Source of the DNA: JANQHS01 sp965267505
GTDB taxonomy: Bacteria > Bacteroidota > Bacteroidia > Cytophagales > CCMP332
Reading direction: 5' to 3'
Assembly: GCA_965267505.1 (NCBI GenBank)
Contig: OZ254081.1
Coordinates: 2,108,001-2,172,000 of the forward strand
DNA length: 64,000 bases
This document shows positions 34,143-42,251 of the stretch, one piece after another (position 1 is the first letter of the stretch; each line of letters begins with the position of its first letter). The notes below the pieces were generated by a model that was given only the letters and a program-made list of their open reading frames with translations, ran no database searches and was not told the origin of the DNA. The position numbers and the translations under genes were made by a program.

Positions 34143-35210
34143 TTATTGAATAAATGGGTCCGCTAAGGCTGGATCTGTTAGAAATTCCTGGTCGGTAAGG
34201 GTATGAAGGAAGGCTTTTAAGTTATCTTTTTCTTCCTGATCAAGCTTGTCTTTAAGGGTAGGTTTTAAATTTTTCAGAACAGGGTCCAGGTAAGGACTGG
34301 ATTTAATTCCATGAGAATAATGATCTAATACGGCATCGATATCCGCAAACCTACCATCGTGCATGTAGGGTGCGGTTATCATAATATTCCTTAGGGTAGG
34401 AGTTTTAAAGGCTCCTATATCTGAAGAATCAAAACTTATCCTAAATCTTCCCAGGTACACCAATTCGTGATCAACATTTGAAAAGTCATCATCAATTCCA
34501 TTATTATGGTAAAGGTTATCGGTAAAAAGATCGGTGGCATGGCAACTGCTACAATAGGCCTTATAGATTCCCAAACCCTTCAACTCTTTATCATCAAGCT
34601 GTCCACCTTCTTCCTTTCTCACATATTTGTCGTACCTGGAGTTGGCAGAAATAAGACTTCTTTGAAATTGGGCTAAGGCCCTTACTATTTCTGTCCTGGA
34701 AATTTCTGAGACCTTGAAAGCCTCTCTAAACAAGAACGGATAATCCTGGTGATCATTAAGCTCCTGCTCTAATTCTGCAAGATTTTGATCCATTTCGCTT
34801 GGATCTGTTATTGGCCCGAAAGCCAAAGATTCCAAATCCTTCGCTCCACCTTCCCAAAAGAGTCCTGTCATCCAGGCATTGTTGATCAGAGCAGGTGTAT
34901 GTCGGATCAATTCATTTCCTGTGGCTCCAAAGGAGGAAAGAGTTTGTCCGTCAGAAAATGCGAGCTGTTGAACGTGACAACTTGCACAGGAAATTCGATT
35001 GCTTCCGGATAGGATCGGATCATAGAATAACATCCTGCCCAACTCGATCTTCTTCTTTGAGAAAGGATTCCTGGCAGGAAAGGGAACTTCACCCCCAAGG
35101 TTTTCTGGGGCCTTGAGGGCGAATTTAACTGGGTCTTTTGCAGGCTCATTGCTTTCCCCACAAGAAAGAAGAGAAAGCATCAGAACGGCAAAAACCAGTT
35201 TTTTTCCCAT
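34143..35210 (-). CDS. Di-haem cytochrome c peroxidase/MbnH-like lipoprotein (copy 1)
   Basis: 355-residue MauG/cytochrome c peroxidase-family protein. Signal MGKKLVFAVLMLSLLSC is a lipoprotein signal. The N-terminal haem site is C75ASCH in ISCASCHVQQLAFSDG, the second C220SSCH. The family's conserved C-terminal segment TPTLRNIMITAPYMHDGRF is present. Some members (MbnH) use the di-haem centre to convert a tryptophan of a partner MbnP to kynurenine, creating a copper site. It lies 4 nt downstream of an MbnP-like gene, the pairing known for MbnH/MbnP. Peroxidase activity on H2O2 alone is the alternative. Confidence 0.88.
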   Translation of the reverse strand: MGKKLVFAVLMLSLLSCGESNEPAKDPVKFALKAPENLGGEVPFPARNPFSKKKIELGRMLFYDPILSGSNRISCASCHVQQLAFSDGQTLSSFGATGNELIRHTPALINNAWMTGLFWEGGAKDLESLAFGPITDPSEMDQNLAELEQELNDHQDYPFLFREAFKVSEISRTEIVRALAQFQRSLISANSRYDKYVRKEEGGQLDDKELKGLGIYKAYCSSCHATDLFTDNLYHNNGIDDDFSNVDHELVYLGRFRISFDSSDIGAFKTPTLRNIMITAPYMHDGRFADIDAVLDHYSHGIKSSPYLDPVLKNLKPTLKDKLDQEEKDNLKAFLHTLTDQEFLTDPALADPFIQ

Positions 35211-35214
35211 ATGT

Positions 35215-35982
35215 CTATTGTACGTGGTGGATCATGAACATAGAGGAGTAGTTCTCAACTATGTCAGTGAATACCTGGTCCGGCATAAGGGCCTTTAATG
35301 TACCTCCTCGTTCTGAAACATTGATCACATTTGGAGTATTAAAGGTTTTACCATTGCTGACCATGATATGCACCAAATGGGTTCCGTTTTTAGTCAGAGA
35401 AATATCCATTGGGAAATCAATCTGGACAGTTGAATAATACTGGTCCAATCCCATATGAACTTCCATTTGCTGATATGTTGAAGTGGTAGTATCCCAATAA
35501 CTACCGTCCTGAACATAAAACTTATATCCGGTAGTCCAATTCCATGACATTCCGATAGTTTCATCCAATTCTCCCTCTTTTTGGTCAAGGGCATGGTTAT
35601 GAGCACTATCTACTCCGATAGAGAACTCGATCTTATCATAAGTTCCCACAGGAATGCCAGAAAGCATAACCATTTCTCGTTCGTTGGTACTGGTTTTTTC
35701 AACCAGATAATAGCTTTCCTTATCCGTCCACTTTACAGCACCATTGTTATAGAGCTTAATGTTAGAAGCCCAAAAGCGAATATCATTCACAATAATGTTG
35801 TCGCCAGAGGCAATGGTGAATGTATCCCCAGAATTGAATTCTACACTATTCATGGCATCCCATTTTAGATCAAAATGGACTGTTAGATCCCCTTTTGGTT
35901 GAGGTTGCGGATCGTCTTCTTCCTTACATGAATAGAAAGTTGTACTTGCCAGTGCAAGCACTATTAAAATTTTTAATCTCAT
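35215..35982 (-). CDS. MbnP-like copper-binding lipoprotein (copy 1)
   Basis: 255-residue lipoprotein: signal ending in TTFYSC, then an acidic-proline linker (KEEDDPQPQP) and a single beta-rich domain. The segments LTVHFDLKWDAM, NDIRFWASNIKLYN, SIGVDSAHNHALDQKEG and especially GMSWNWTTGYKFYVQDG match the MbnP family pattern, with conserved Trp residues that a MauG-like MbnH can oxidise. Family knowledge says copper binding. The same pattern occurs in the second copy at 36423-37217 (GMFWTWNTGYKFFVSEG). Family assignment is by recognition and not by a search. Confidence 0.82.
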   Translation of the reverse strand: MRLKILIVLALASTTFYSCKEEDDPQPQPKGDLTVHFDLKWDAMNSVEFNSGDTFTIASGDNIIVNDIRFWASNIKLYNNGAVKWTDKESYYLVEKTSTNEREMVMLSGIPVGTYDKIEFSIGVDSAHNHALDQKEGELDETIGMSWNWTTGYKFYVQDGSYWDTTTSTYQQMEVHMGLDQYYSTVQIDFPMDISLTKNGTHLVHIMVSNGKTFNTPNVINVSERGGTLKALMPDQVFTDIVENYSSMFMIHHVQ

Positions 35983-36024
35983 TTTAAATTGATTGTGGGT
36001 TTCCCCGATAAAAAAATTGAATAC

Positions 36025-36423
36025 TTAGATCGAAAAAAAGTATTCGTTTTCGGGAGGTTGAAGTAGGCTTGATGAAAACCCCTCACTAGTATTATGTGAA
36101 ACAAAATCAAAATATTGATCTGAGCAAAAATCAATGGTTCGATTGTTTTTTACTTTTTCAAAATATAAGGGCCCGATAAAATTTTCAAACCCGAAGAAAG
36201 TCATGGATTTTGATTCAGTTTCCTGACCAAATTTTTCCATTTTCTTCATGAAATAACACTGTCCTCCACATGCCAGATCCGCTTTTTCCTTGTTGACACA
36301 AAATGCTTCTTCAATTCTTTGCTGGTCGAATTTGAAAGCGGAAAAGGAAAGAAACAAAGAGATCCCATTACCCATTGCAAGGCTTGAAAAAAGTACAACG
36401 AACAGGATTTTCTTCAAATTCAT
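36025..36423 (-). CDS. Small membrane/periplasmic cysteine protein in MbnP/MbnH locus
   Basis: 132-residue protein with an N-terminal hydrophobic segment (about 5-30) that is a signal or anchor. Behind it are three close cysteines, C42, C52 and C56, in FCVNKEKADLACGGQCYFMKK. A fourth Cys near residue 100 sits in DFCSDQYF. Similar CVNK...C-G-CY proteins are recurrent unnamed neighbours of metal genes in Bacteroidota; I do not know an established function. It overlaps the MbnP-like gene upstream by 1 nt and sits between the two MbnP/MbnH pairs, so a role in thiol/metal handling for that system is plausible but inferred. Confidence 0.75.
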   Translation of the reverse strand: MNLKKILFVVLFSSLAMGNGISLFLSFSAFKFDQQRIEEAFCVNKEKADLACGGQCYFMKKMEKFGQETESKSMTFFGFENFIGPLYFEKVKNNRTIDFCSDQYFDFVSHNTSEGFSSSLLQPPENEYFFSI

Positions 36424-37217
36424 CAGGGTGAGACCGTAGATTTAAGTTCCCAAAATCCATTTGAGTAATTCTGCCGATATTCTTCAGCCGTAGTTCCACC
36501 TGTAACCTGTCGGTAGGTAGAGTTACTTAGATCAATTGGATTTGGATTATCAAATAGCTCTTCAATATGGACATCAAAATTAATACGACTTGTTTTATTG
36601 GTTTTCAGATTTATCCCCCCAAATGGGTTAAGGTCATAAGAAAGATTAACCAGGTTGACCATGTCGCCAACATGAATGGTAACTCCCACAAAGGGGAAAG
36701 AAAGTGAAGAAGAGAAATATTTTCCTTCGCTTACAAAGAACTTATAGCCGGTATTCCAGGTCCAGAACATCCCTTCATCCGTAAATAATTTTGGTGCAGA
36801 CTCAGGTGCAAAATTGGTAGCTGAATCAAGGCCGATATAGAATTCAATTCCGTCCCAGGTTCCTGTCGGTAAGCTGTACTTATTGCCGCTGATTCTAAGT
36901 TCCACTGTGTTTTGACCCTGGACTGGCTTTACCAGAAAATCACCTGCCTCAACATTGAACTCGGAACCATCTACCGAATTGGTCAGTTTAACATTGCTTA
37001 CCAGATAAACGATCCTTGCAAAAGAGACAGAATCCTGATTTGGGGTCAGGTAGATCTTTTCAAATTCCAGGTCATTTCCATTGAAGAAATGAGAGAACTC
37101 AAGTACAAGATCCGGCTTGTTCTCCGGCTGAGGATCTTCGTCCTCCTTGCAACAGCTAAACGCCGTAATGACAAGGATGAGGCTAAACCATTTTAATACT
37201 GATCTCATAAGCTTCAA
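36423..37217 (-). CDS. MbnP-like copper-binding lipoprotein (copy 2)
   Basis: 264-residue lipoprotein with signal MKLMRSVLKWFSLILVITAF and the cysteine pair SCC, followed by KEDEDPQPENKPD. The domain carries the same landmarks as copy 1: LEFSHFFNGNDLEF, ARIVYLVSNVKLTN, FYIGLDSATNFAPES, GMFWTWNTGYKFFVSEGKYF and VTIHVGDM. It overlaps the MbnH-like gene upstream by 4 nt and the small cysteine gene downstream by 1 nt, so the three are translationally coupled. The two MbnP copies are clearly diverged, which speaks for old duplication or separate acquisition and not a recent copy. Confidence 0.82.
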   Translation of the reverse strand: MKLMRSVLKWFSLILVITAFSCCKEDEDPQPENKPDLVLEFSHFFNGNDLEFEKIYLTPNQDSVSFARIVYLVSNVKLTNSVDGSEFNVEAGDFLVKPVQGQNTVELRISGNKYSLPTGTWDGIEFYIGLDSATNFAPESAPKLFTDEGMFWTWNTGYKFFVSEGKYFSSSLSFPFVGVTIHVGDMVNLVNLSYDLNPFGGINLKTNKTSRINFDVHIEELFDNPNPIDLSNSTYRQVTGGTTAEEYRQNYSNGFWELKSTVSP

Positions 37218-38329
37218 TTAAAAGGATCTGAAAATCGTGGATCGTTTGTAAATGTGGTGTCCGTCAGAGTATTCAAAAAGGCAAGAATAGCATCCACTTC
37301 AAAAGGAAGAAGGCCTAAAGCCAAGGTGTCTTGGTTAGGAAGATTTGATGCAAACATCAAAGGATCCAAGGTTGGACTCCAATGGACATTTTCGTTATAA
37401 TGCTCCAAAACATCCCTTAGTGTTTCAAACCTTCCATCATGCATGTATGGGCCGGTAAGAGCAATATTTCTAAGGCTCGTGGTCTTAAACTTAGCGTTGT
37501 CGTTGGGGTTGTTGGTAAATTCAGCATAGCCCAGGTCGGTCCAATTTTGATTCGAATCCAATCCATTGTTTTTCATTCCCCCTGGTCCAAGGAAACCGGA
37601 GGTTAGAACCTGTACATGGCAGTCACCACAATTTCCACCACGCGGCGTAGGGAAAATTGGATGCGTAAAGAACAGGTTCCTTCCCAACTGTTCCTGTGGA
37701 GTAAAGGTTGCCGTTCCTTTGAAGGTCTGATCGTATTTGGAATTTTCGGAGACCATTGCCATCTCAAAGGTGGCTATAGATTCTGCGAACATATATGGCT
37801 CATACTTGGTAACTCCGTAAGCTTCACAGAAGAGACGTTGGTAAAGGGTATCGGGTTCCAATCGCTCAATTACCTCGGGCATAGTCATGTCCATTTCAAA
37901 GTGATCTAAGATCGGCATCAAGGCTTGTTCTTCAAGGCTTGAGGCTCGAGCGTCCCAAAAGAATTTATCCTCCCAAAGCATATTCGAGATGGACATTGCA
38001 TTTCTTCTTATGGTATCCCCATAAAGCCCAATGCTTTTGGTCAATCCATCCGTGAAAGCACGTTCCTGTTGATGACAGGTTCCGCAGCTAACAGTATTAT
38101 TTCTTGAAAGCCTGGTTTCATAGAAAAGATGCCTTCCCAGTTCAAATCTTTCCTGGGTGAGATCAGATGGAATATTCGTGGAAGGGAAATGTCCTGGCTT
38201 CTGAATAACCAAAGGTGTGCGGAGCTCTCCGGGGCAGTTTCCTCCTCCATTCATGGGAGGGAGCTCTTCGTCATTCCTGCAGCAGGAAAGGACCAATAGG
38301 GTCAGGATCAAGAAAATGCTATACCTCAT
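37214..38329 (-). CDS. Di-haem cytochrome c peroxidase/MbnH-like lipoprotein (copy 2)
   Basis: 371-residue MauG-like protein with signal MRYSIFLILTLLVLSCC. Haem sites are C82GTCH (VSCGTCHQQERAFTDG) and C234GDCH (GNCGDCHVQVLTSG); the C-terminal signature is TTSLRNIALTGPYMHDGRF. It is the first gene of the MbnH-MbnP-Cys-MbnP-MbnH unit and overlaps its own MbnP partner by 4 nt. An inverted repeat (38336-38353) lies immediately upstream. The duplicated but unequal pairs suggest that each MbnH works on its neighbouring MbnP. Confidence 0.88.
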   Translation of the reverse strand: MRYSIFLILTLLVLSCCRNDEELPPMNGGGNCPGELRTPLVIQKPGHFPSTNIPSDLTQERFELGRHLFYETRLSRNNTVSCGTCHQQERAFTDGLTKSIGLYGDTIRRNAMSISNMLWEDKFFWDARASSLEEQALMPILDHFEMDMTMPEVIERLEPDTLYQRLFCEAYGVTKYEPYMFAESIATFEMAMVSENSKYDQTFKGTATFTPQEQLGRNLFFTHPIFPTPRGGNCGDCHVQVLTSGFLGPGGMKNNGLDSNQNWTDLGYAEFTNNPNDNAKFKTTSLRNIALTGPYMHDGRFETLRDVLEHYNENVHWSPTLDPLMFASNLPNQDTLALGLLPFEVDAILAFLNTLTDTTFTNDPRFSDPFN

Positions 38330-38335
38330 AAACCT

Positions 38336-38353
38336 CCGTTAATTCAATAACGG
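38336..38353. promoter_or_regulatory. Inverted repeat upstream of the MbnH/MbnP operon (candidate operator)
   Basis: Perfect CCGTTA-N6-TAACGG, 6 nt before the ATG of the first operon gene and directly downstream of a weak -7-like box (AGATTTTG, 38361-38354). Position over the expected transcription start would suit repression. The regulator is unknown. Confidence 0.35.
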
Positions 38354-38387
38354 CAAAATCTTATGAAAGGTGCTTGAGTGTAAGGAA

Positions 38388-39314
38388 TTAGATCTTTTCC
38401 AATACTTCCATAACCTCCCTTACATGGGTTTCGGAAGTCTTGAGAAGGGCCATTTCCTCCTCATTAAGATCGAGTTCAATGATCTTTTCAATTCCATTTG
38501 AACCCAGGATAACTGGGGCTCCCAAATAGCAATTACTGATTCCATACTCGCCCATCAATTGAACACAAACAGGGAAAACCCTTCTTTGATCTCTGACGAT
38601 CGCTTCAACCATCTGAGCAGCAGCAGAACCAGGTGCATACCATGCTGAGGTTCCCATCAGTTTTACTAACTCGCCGCCACCAAATTTTGTTCTTTCGATG
38701 ATAGCATCCAGTTTATCCTTTTCGATGAGTTCGGTAACAGGGATCCCGCCAACTGTGGTATACCTTGGAAGTGGCACCATCGTATCTCCATGTCCACCCA
38801 TCAGTACGGCCTGAATATCCTTTGGAGAAATATTCATCGCTTCTGCCAAAAAGGCTCTGTACCTTGCCGTGTCCAGGATCCCGGCCATTCCAAAAACCCT
38901 TTCCCTGGGAAGTGAGCTTGAAAGATGTGCCTGGTAGGTCATAACATCCAATGGATTGGATACGATGATCAAAATGCAATTAGGAGAATGTTGGATAATA
39001 TTCTCGGTAACCATCTTTACGATATTCGCATTGGTGCCGATCAAATCATCCCTGCTCATTCCTGGCTTACGAGGTAGTCCGGAGGTAATAACCACAACAT
39101 CGGAATCAGCAGTCTTTGAGTAATCGTTGGTGGAGCCCACAGTCCTGGAATCATAAAGGTTGATCGGCGATTTTTGCCATATATCAAGGGCCTTGCCTTC
39201 AGCCAAGCCTTCTTTAATGTCAACTATTACGATCTCATTGGCGATCTCGCGGTATGCTAATACATCTGCACAAGTCGCTCCAACATTTCCTGCTCCTACT
39301 ACGGTTACTTTCAT
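38388..39314 (-). CDS. mdh: Malate dehydrogenase (LDH-like type)
   Basis: 308-residue NAD-dependent malate dehydrogenase of the TCA cycle. N-terminal Rossmann VVGAGNVGATCADVLA, Asp of the NAD site in EIVIVDIKEGLAEGKALDI, substrate loop SGLPRKPGMSRDDL, and active-site His in VLMGGHGDTMVPLPRY. Arg in the substrate loop together with Met-Ser favours malate over lactate. Monocistronic; a -7 box lies 21 nt upstream (39336-39343). It is upstream of the MbnH operon on the same strand but separated by 58 bp. Confidence 0.96.
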   Translation of the reverse strand: MKVTVVGAGNVGATCADVLAYREIANEIVIVDIKEGLAEGKALDIWQKSPINLYDSRTVGSTNDYSKTADSDVVVITSGLPRKPGMSRDDLIGTNANIVKMVTENIIQHSPNCILIIVSNPLDVMTYQAHLSSSLPRERVFGMAGILDTARYRAFLAEAMNISPKDIQAVLMGGHGDTMVPLPRYTTVGGIPVTELIEKDKLDAIIERTKFGGGELVKLMGTSAWYAPGSAAAQMVEAIVRDQRRVFPVCVQLMGEYGISNCYLGAPVILGSNGIEKIIELDLNEEEMALLKTSETHVREVMEVLEKI

Positions 39315-39335
39315 TTCTTAATTGATTTTGGGCTG

Positions 39336-39343
39336 CAAATATA
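39336..39343 (-). promoter_or_regulatory. -7 promoter box TATATTTG for mdh
   Basis: Exact TAnnTTTG on the minus strand in the 56-bp spacer between tilS and mdh, 21 nt before the mdh ATG. Confidence 0.5.
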
Positions 39344-39370
39344 GGACAGAACAGCCTAGAAAGGGGTATT

Positions 39371-40702
39371 CTAGCCCCTTTTTGTTCTTCGAAAACTCAA
39401 ATAAAGCTTTGCTTCATCCTCAGAATTGACCTTTGCCCAATTACTGATCCTCATGCCAATTACATAGGCAATTTTCCCAGCTGACTCCAGAACATAAACT
39501 TTATCCTTTTGCATCCTGGGAACCTTTTTGTCAACAAGGAAATCACTTATTTTTTTGTTCCCTTTCATTCCAAGGGGTTGGAAAAAATCTCCCTTTCGCC
39601 AGGGTCTCAGGGTCAAAGGAAACTCAAGGGCTTCCAGGTTGAGAATTTCACTTTGGGTTGTCGCTTCTTCCTTGGGCTTCAATTCTCTTTTTGTTTCACT
39701 GATCTGAATACTGCCGTTGGGTATTCTAAAACTTGCTGGTATTTTTTTGATCGTATGGGTTTTTAGAGAGGATTTTTTCTGCTTTTCAAGAATCAATTCA
39801 GATCTGTCTTTCCATAAGAGGAATCCTCCCAATGAAAGGGAACTGCCGGTTTCAGAAAAAACTAATTTTCTCAGTTCCCAATACTTTTCTGAGGAATAGC
39901 CTTTTGATTTTAATTCTCTTTCAAGCATGATGAACCAGCCGGGTTCATTCTTTAATTCTTCAAGGTCAAAATGAATGTTCCCCCCATGTTTGATTTTCCA
40001 TGTTGGTTTCTTCTGTGAGAATTCATCCATTTGGGCCCGAACATCCAGGCTGCGGAGGTAATCCCTTGCGAAGGTGGCTTCGAGAGACGGGTTTAATTTT
40101 CGTAGCATTGGAACCACCTCATTCCTTAGGAAGTTCCTGGAGTATTTTGATTCAAGATTGCTTTGATCTTCCCTCCATTCCATTCCTGCTTCAAGCGCAA
40201 ACTCAACTATATCCTCCCGACTTTGGAACAACATGGGCCTAACGATCTTTTCCGATTTTATGGGAATGCCACGGTGGTTAAGAAGGCCCTCACCCTTAAT
40301 CAAATGAAATAGAGCCGTCTCAAAATTGTCGTTTGAATTATGGCCCAGGGCTATGCGAGCATATTTTTTCTCTTTGCTTAATGATTTCAGATATGTATAG
40401 CGGGCATCCCTTGCCGCGAGCTGGGTACTTTTCTTTCCGGGCCTTAGCCTTATGGTTTTCTTATGGAGTTTTATTCCATAGCGTTTAGAGAATTCCTTTA
40501 CGAACTCTTCATCCTTATCAGATTCCTTCCCTCGCAGTTTGTAATTGATATGAGCAAGGGAGACCCTATATCCCAAAGAATGAAGGGAATAGGCCAAAAC
40601 AATAGAGTCCACACCCCCGCTAATTCCTACAAGGATGGTCTGGTTTTTGTTAAAAAGGGAGAAATCCTGAATGGTCTTTTCAACCCGCTCTAAAAAGCCC
40701 AT
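39371..40702 (-). CDS. tilS: tRNA(Ile)-lysidine synthetase
   Basis: 443-residue enzyme that attaches lysine to C34 of the CAU-anticodon isoleucine tRNA. The PP-loop SGGVDS lies near residue 29 in ILVGISGGVDSIVLAYSL. LAHINYKLRGKESDKDEEFV and ALGHNSNDNFETALFHL are the family segments of the N-terminal domain. The C-terminal domain (about 355-443) contains LRPWRKGDFFQPLGMKGNKKISDFL. Full length for the long form. Divergent from the OstA-like gene with a 22-bp spacer that contains the latter's promoter box. Confidence 0.95.
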   Translation of the reverse strand: MGFLERVEKTIQDFSLFNKNQTILVGISGGVDSIVLAYSLHSLGYRVSLAHINYKLRGKESDKDEEFVKEFSKRYGIKLHKKTIRLRPGKKSTQLAARDARYTYLKSLSKEKKYARIALGHNSNDNFETALFHLIKGEGLLNHRGIPIKSEKIVRPMLFQSREDIVEFALEAGMEWREDQSNLESKYSRNFLRNEVVPMLRKLNPSLEATFARDYLRSLDVRAQMDEFSQKKPTWKIKHGGNIHFDLEELKNEPGWFIMLERELKSKGYSSEKYWELRKLVFSETGSSLSLGGFLLWKDRSELILEKQKKSSLKTHTIKKIPASFRIPNGSIQISETKRELKPKEEATTQSEILNLEALEFPLTLRPWRKGDFFQPLGMKGNKKISDFLVDKKVPRMQKDKVYVLESAGKIAYVIGMRISNWAKVNSEDEAKLYLSFRRTKRG

Positions 40703-40709
40703 TGTGGTT

Positions 40710-40717
40710 TAATTTTG
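40710..40717 (+). promoter_or_regulatory. -7 promoter box TAATTTTG for the OstA-like gene
   Basis: Exact TAnnTTTG, 7 nt before the ATG at 40725, in the 22-bp gap to divergent tilS. The predicted message is nearly leaderless. Confidence 0.5.
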
Positions 40718-40724
40718 GGTTTTC

Positions 40725-42251
40725 ATGCACAACGCAATCCTAAAAGTACTTCAAACTTTACTAATCATCCTGACTTTGACTTTTGCAGTTCAGGGACAGG
40801 ATGTGGAGATAAAACACACCGATGTTTTTAAAAGTGTGGTAATTGATGGCGAGGTGGTTAACAAATTCCTTGGGAATGTAAGGCTCAAAAGAAATAATGC
40901 CAGGGTTACCTGTGATAGCGCCTATCAATACCTGGAAAGGAAGAACTCTTTGAAGATGATGGGCAAGGTAAAACTTGTTCGAGGTGACACCCTTTTCCTT
41001 GATTGTGATAGGGTCTATTTCGATGGTGAGGAGGAATTTTTGACTGCTTCAGGGAATGTTTTTTTAAGGGACCCTAGCATTACCATTAAGACTGATAAGC
41101 TTTATTACTCAGGAACAGGTCAACTGGTTTATTACAATGAAGGGGGGCAGATCTTTATGCCTTCCTATAACATTACGAGTAAGAAGGCCTACTACCATTT
41201 GAATAGTAGTTTCATTCATTTTACGGATAGCGTAAGGGGCTGGAGCTCCCAGGATTCATTGGAGTCAGACTCCCTCAATTATTTCACTAAATCCAAAAAG
41301 GTTGAATTCCTTGGCCCCACATTCATTCGCTCTGATAGAGGCAACCTAAGGACTTCAAAGGGGGAATACCTCACCAAGGAAAAAAAGGCTTATCTAGTTT
41401 CCAGATCTATGATAGAGGATTCAAGTTACCTGATCTGGGGTGACACCCTCATCTATGACCAAATGAGTAAGGATGGAGAAGGCTATGGAAACATCAGCCT
41501 ATTTTCAAAAAAGGAACAAATACTATTGTTGGGGCAAGGATTTATGAATGAGGGAAATGCAAATTTTTCTAAGGTCTGGGGAGACCCTATTGTCAGATGG
41601 GAAACCGGAAAGGATACCCTTTGGGTAAGCTCGGATACACTGGTAAGGCAAAGGGTTGATGGAAAGGGTGTTTTGAGATGCTTCAATAATGTATCCTTTT
41701 TCAGAAATGATCTGCAGGGAATATGTGATTCAATGATATATGACCAGGGGGATTCTTCAATTATTTTTTACAAGGATCCTGTTCTATGGACAGGAGGAAA
41801 TCAAATGAGTTCTGACACTATTATCGCTAAATTGAAAGACAACAGGCTGGATAAGATGTACCTGAATCGTAAAGCTTTTGTTATTAACCAGGATAGTCTT
41901 GGAAATTTCAATCAGATCAAGGGTCGGTACATGGATGCAAGTTTTGATAGCCTTGGAATCAGTCTGATAGACATTGAGGGGAACGGCGAGAGTATTTATT
42001 TTGTAACCAAGGAAGAAGACGGCTCAGTGGTAGGGATGAACAGGGTTTGGTGTTCAAACATGGTGATGGATTTTGAGGCCAATAAACTTAAGGATATCCA
42101 TTTCCTGGTTCGACCGGATGCCAAGTTCATTCCACCTCATGAATGGATGGAACCGGAAATGGTACTTCGAGGATTTAATTGGAGGGAAGAGGAGCGACCC
42201 TTAAAAGAACAATTCAAAGAAAGAACAGGAAATGATAGTCAAAAGCTTTAA
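40725..42251 (+). CDS. OstA/LptA-like organic solvent tolerance protein
   Basis: 508-residue exported protein with signal MHNAILKVLQTLLIILTLTF. The first about 170 residues repeat the OstA/LptA beta-jellyroll pattern (FLGNVRLKRNNARVTCDSAYQY, LKMMGKVKLVRGDTLFLDCDRVYFDGE, LTASGNVFLRDPSITIKTDKLYY). Similar strands recur further on (GKGVLRCFNNVSFFRNDLQGICDSMIY). In LPS transport, LptA bridges inner and outer membrane. Bacteroidota carry such long OstA-like proteins in addition to LptD, and the exact role is open. The last 20 nt overlap the serine dehydratase gene. Confidence 0.85.
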   Translation: MHNAILKVLQTLLIILTLTFAVQGQDVEIKHTDVFKSVVIDGEVVNKFLGNVRLKRNNARVTCDSAYQYLERKNSLKMMGKVKLVRGDTLFLDCDRVYFDGEEEFLTASGNVFLRDPSITIKTDKLYYSGTGQLVYYNEGGQIFMPSYNITSKKAYYHLNSSFIHFTDSVRGWSSQDSLESDSLNYFTKSKKVEFLGPTFIRSDRGNLRTSKGEYLTKEKKAYLVSRSMIEDSSYLIWGDTLIYDQMSKDGEGYGNISLFSKKEQILLLGQGFMNEGNANFSKVWGDPIVRWETGKDTLWVSSDTLVRQRVDGKGVLRCFNNVSFFRNDLQGICDSMIYDQGDSSIIFYKDPVLWTGGNQMSSDTIIAKLKDNRLDKMYLNRKAFVINQDSLGNFNQIKGRYMDASFDSLGISLIDIEGNGESIYFVTKEEDGSVVGMNRVWCSNMVMDFEANKLKDIHFLVRPDAKFIPPHEWMEPEMVLRGFNWREEERPLKEQFKERTGNDSQKL

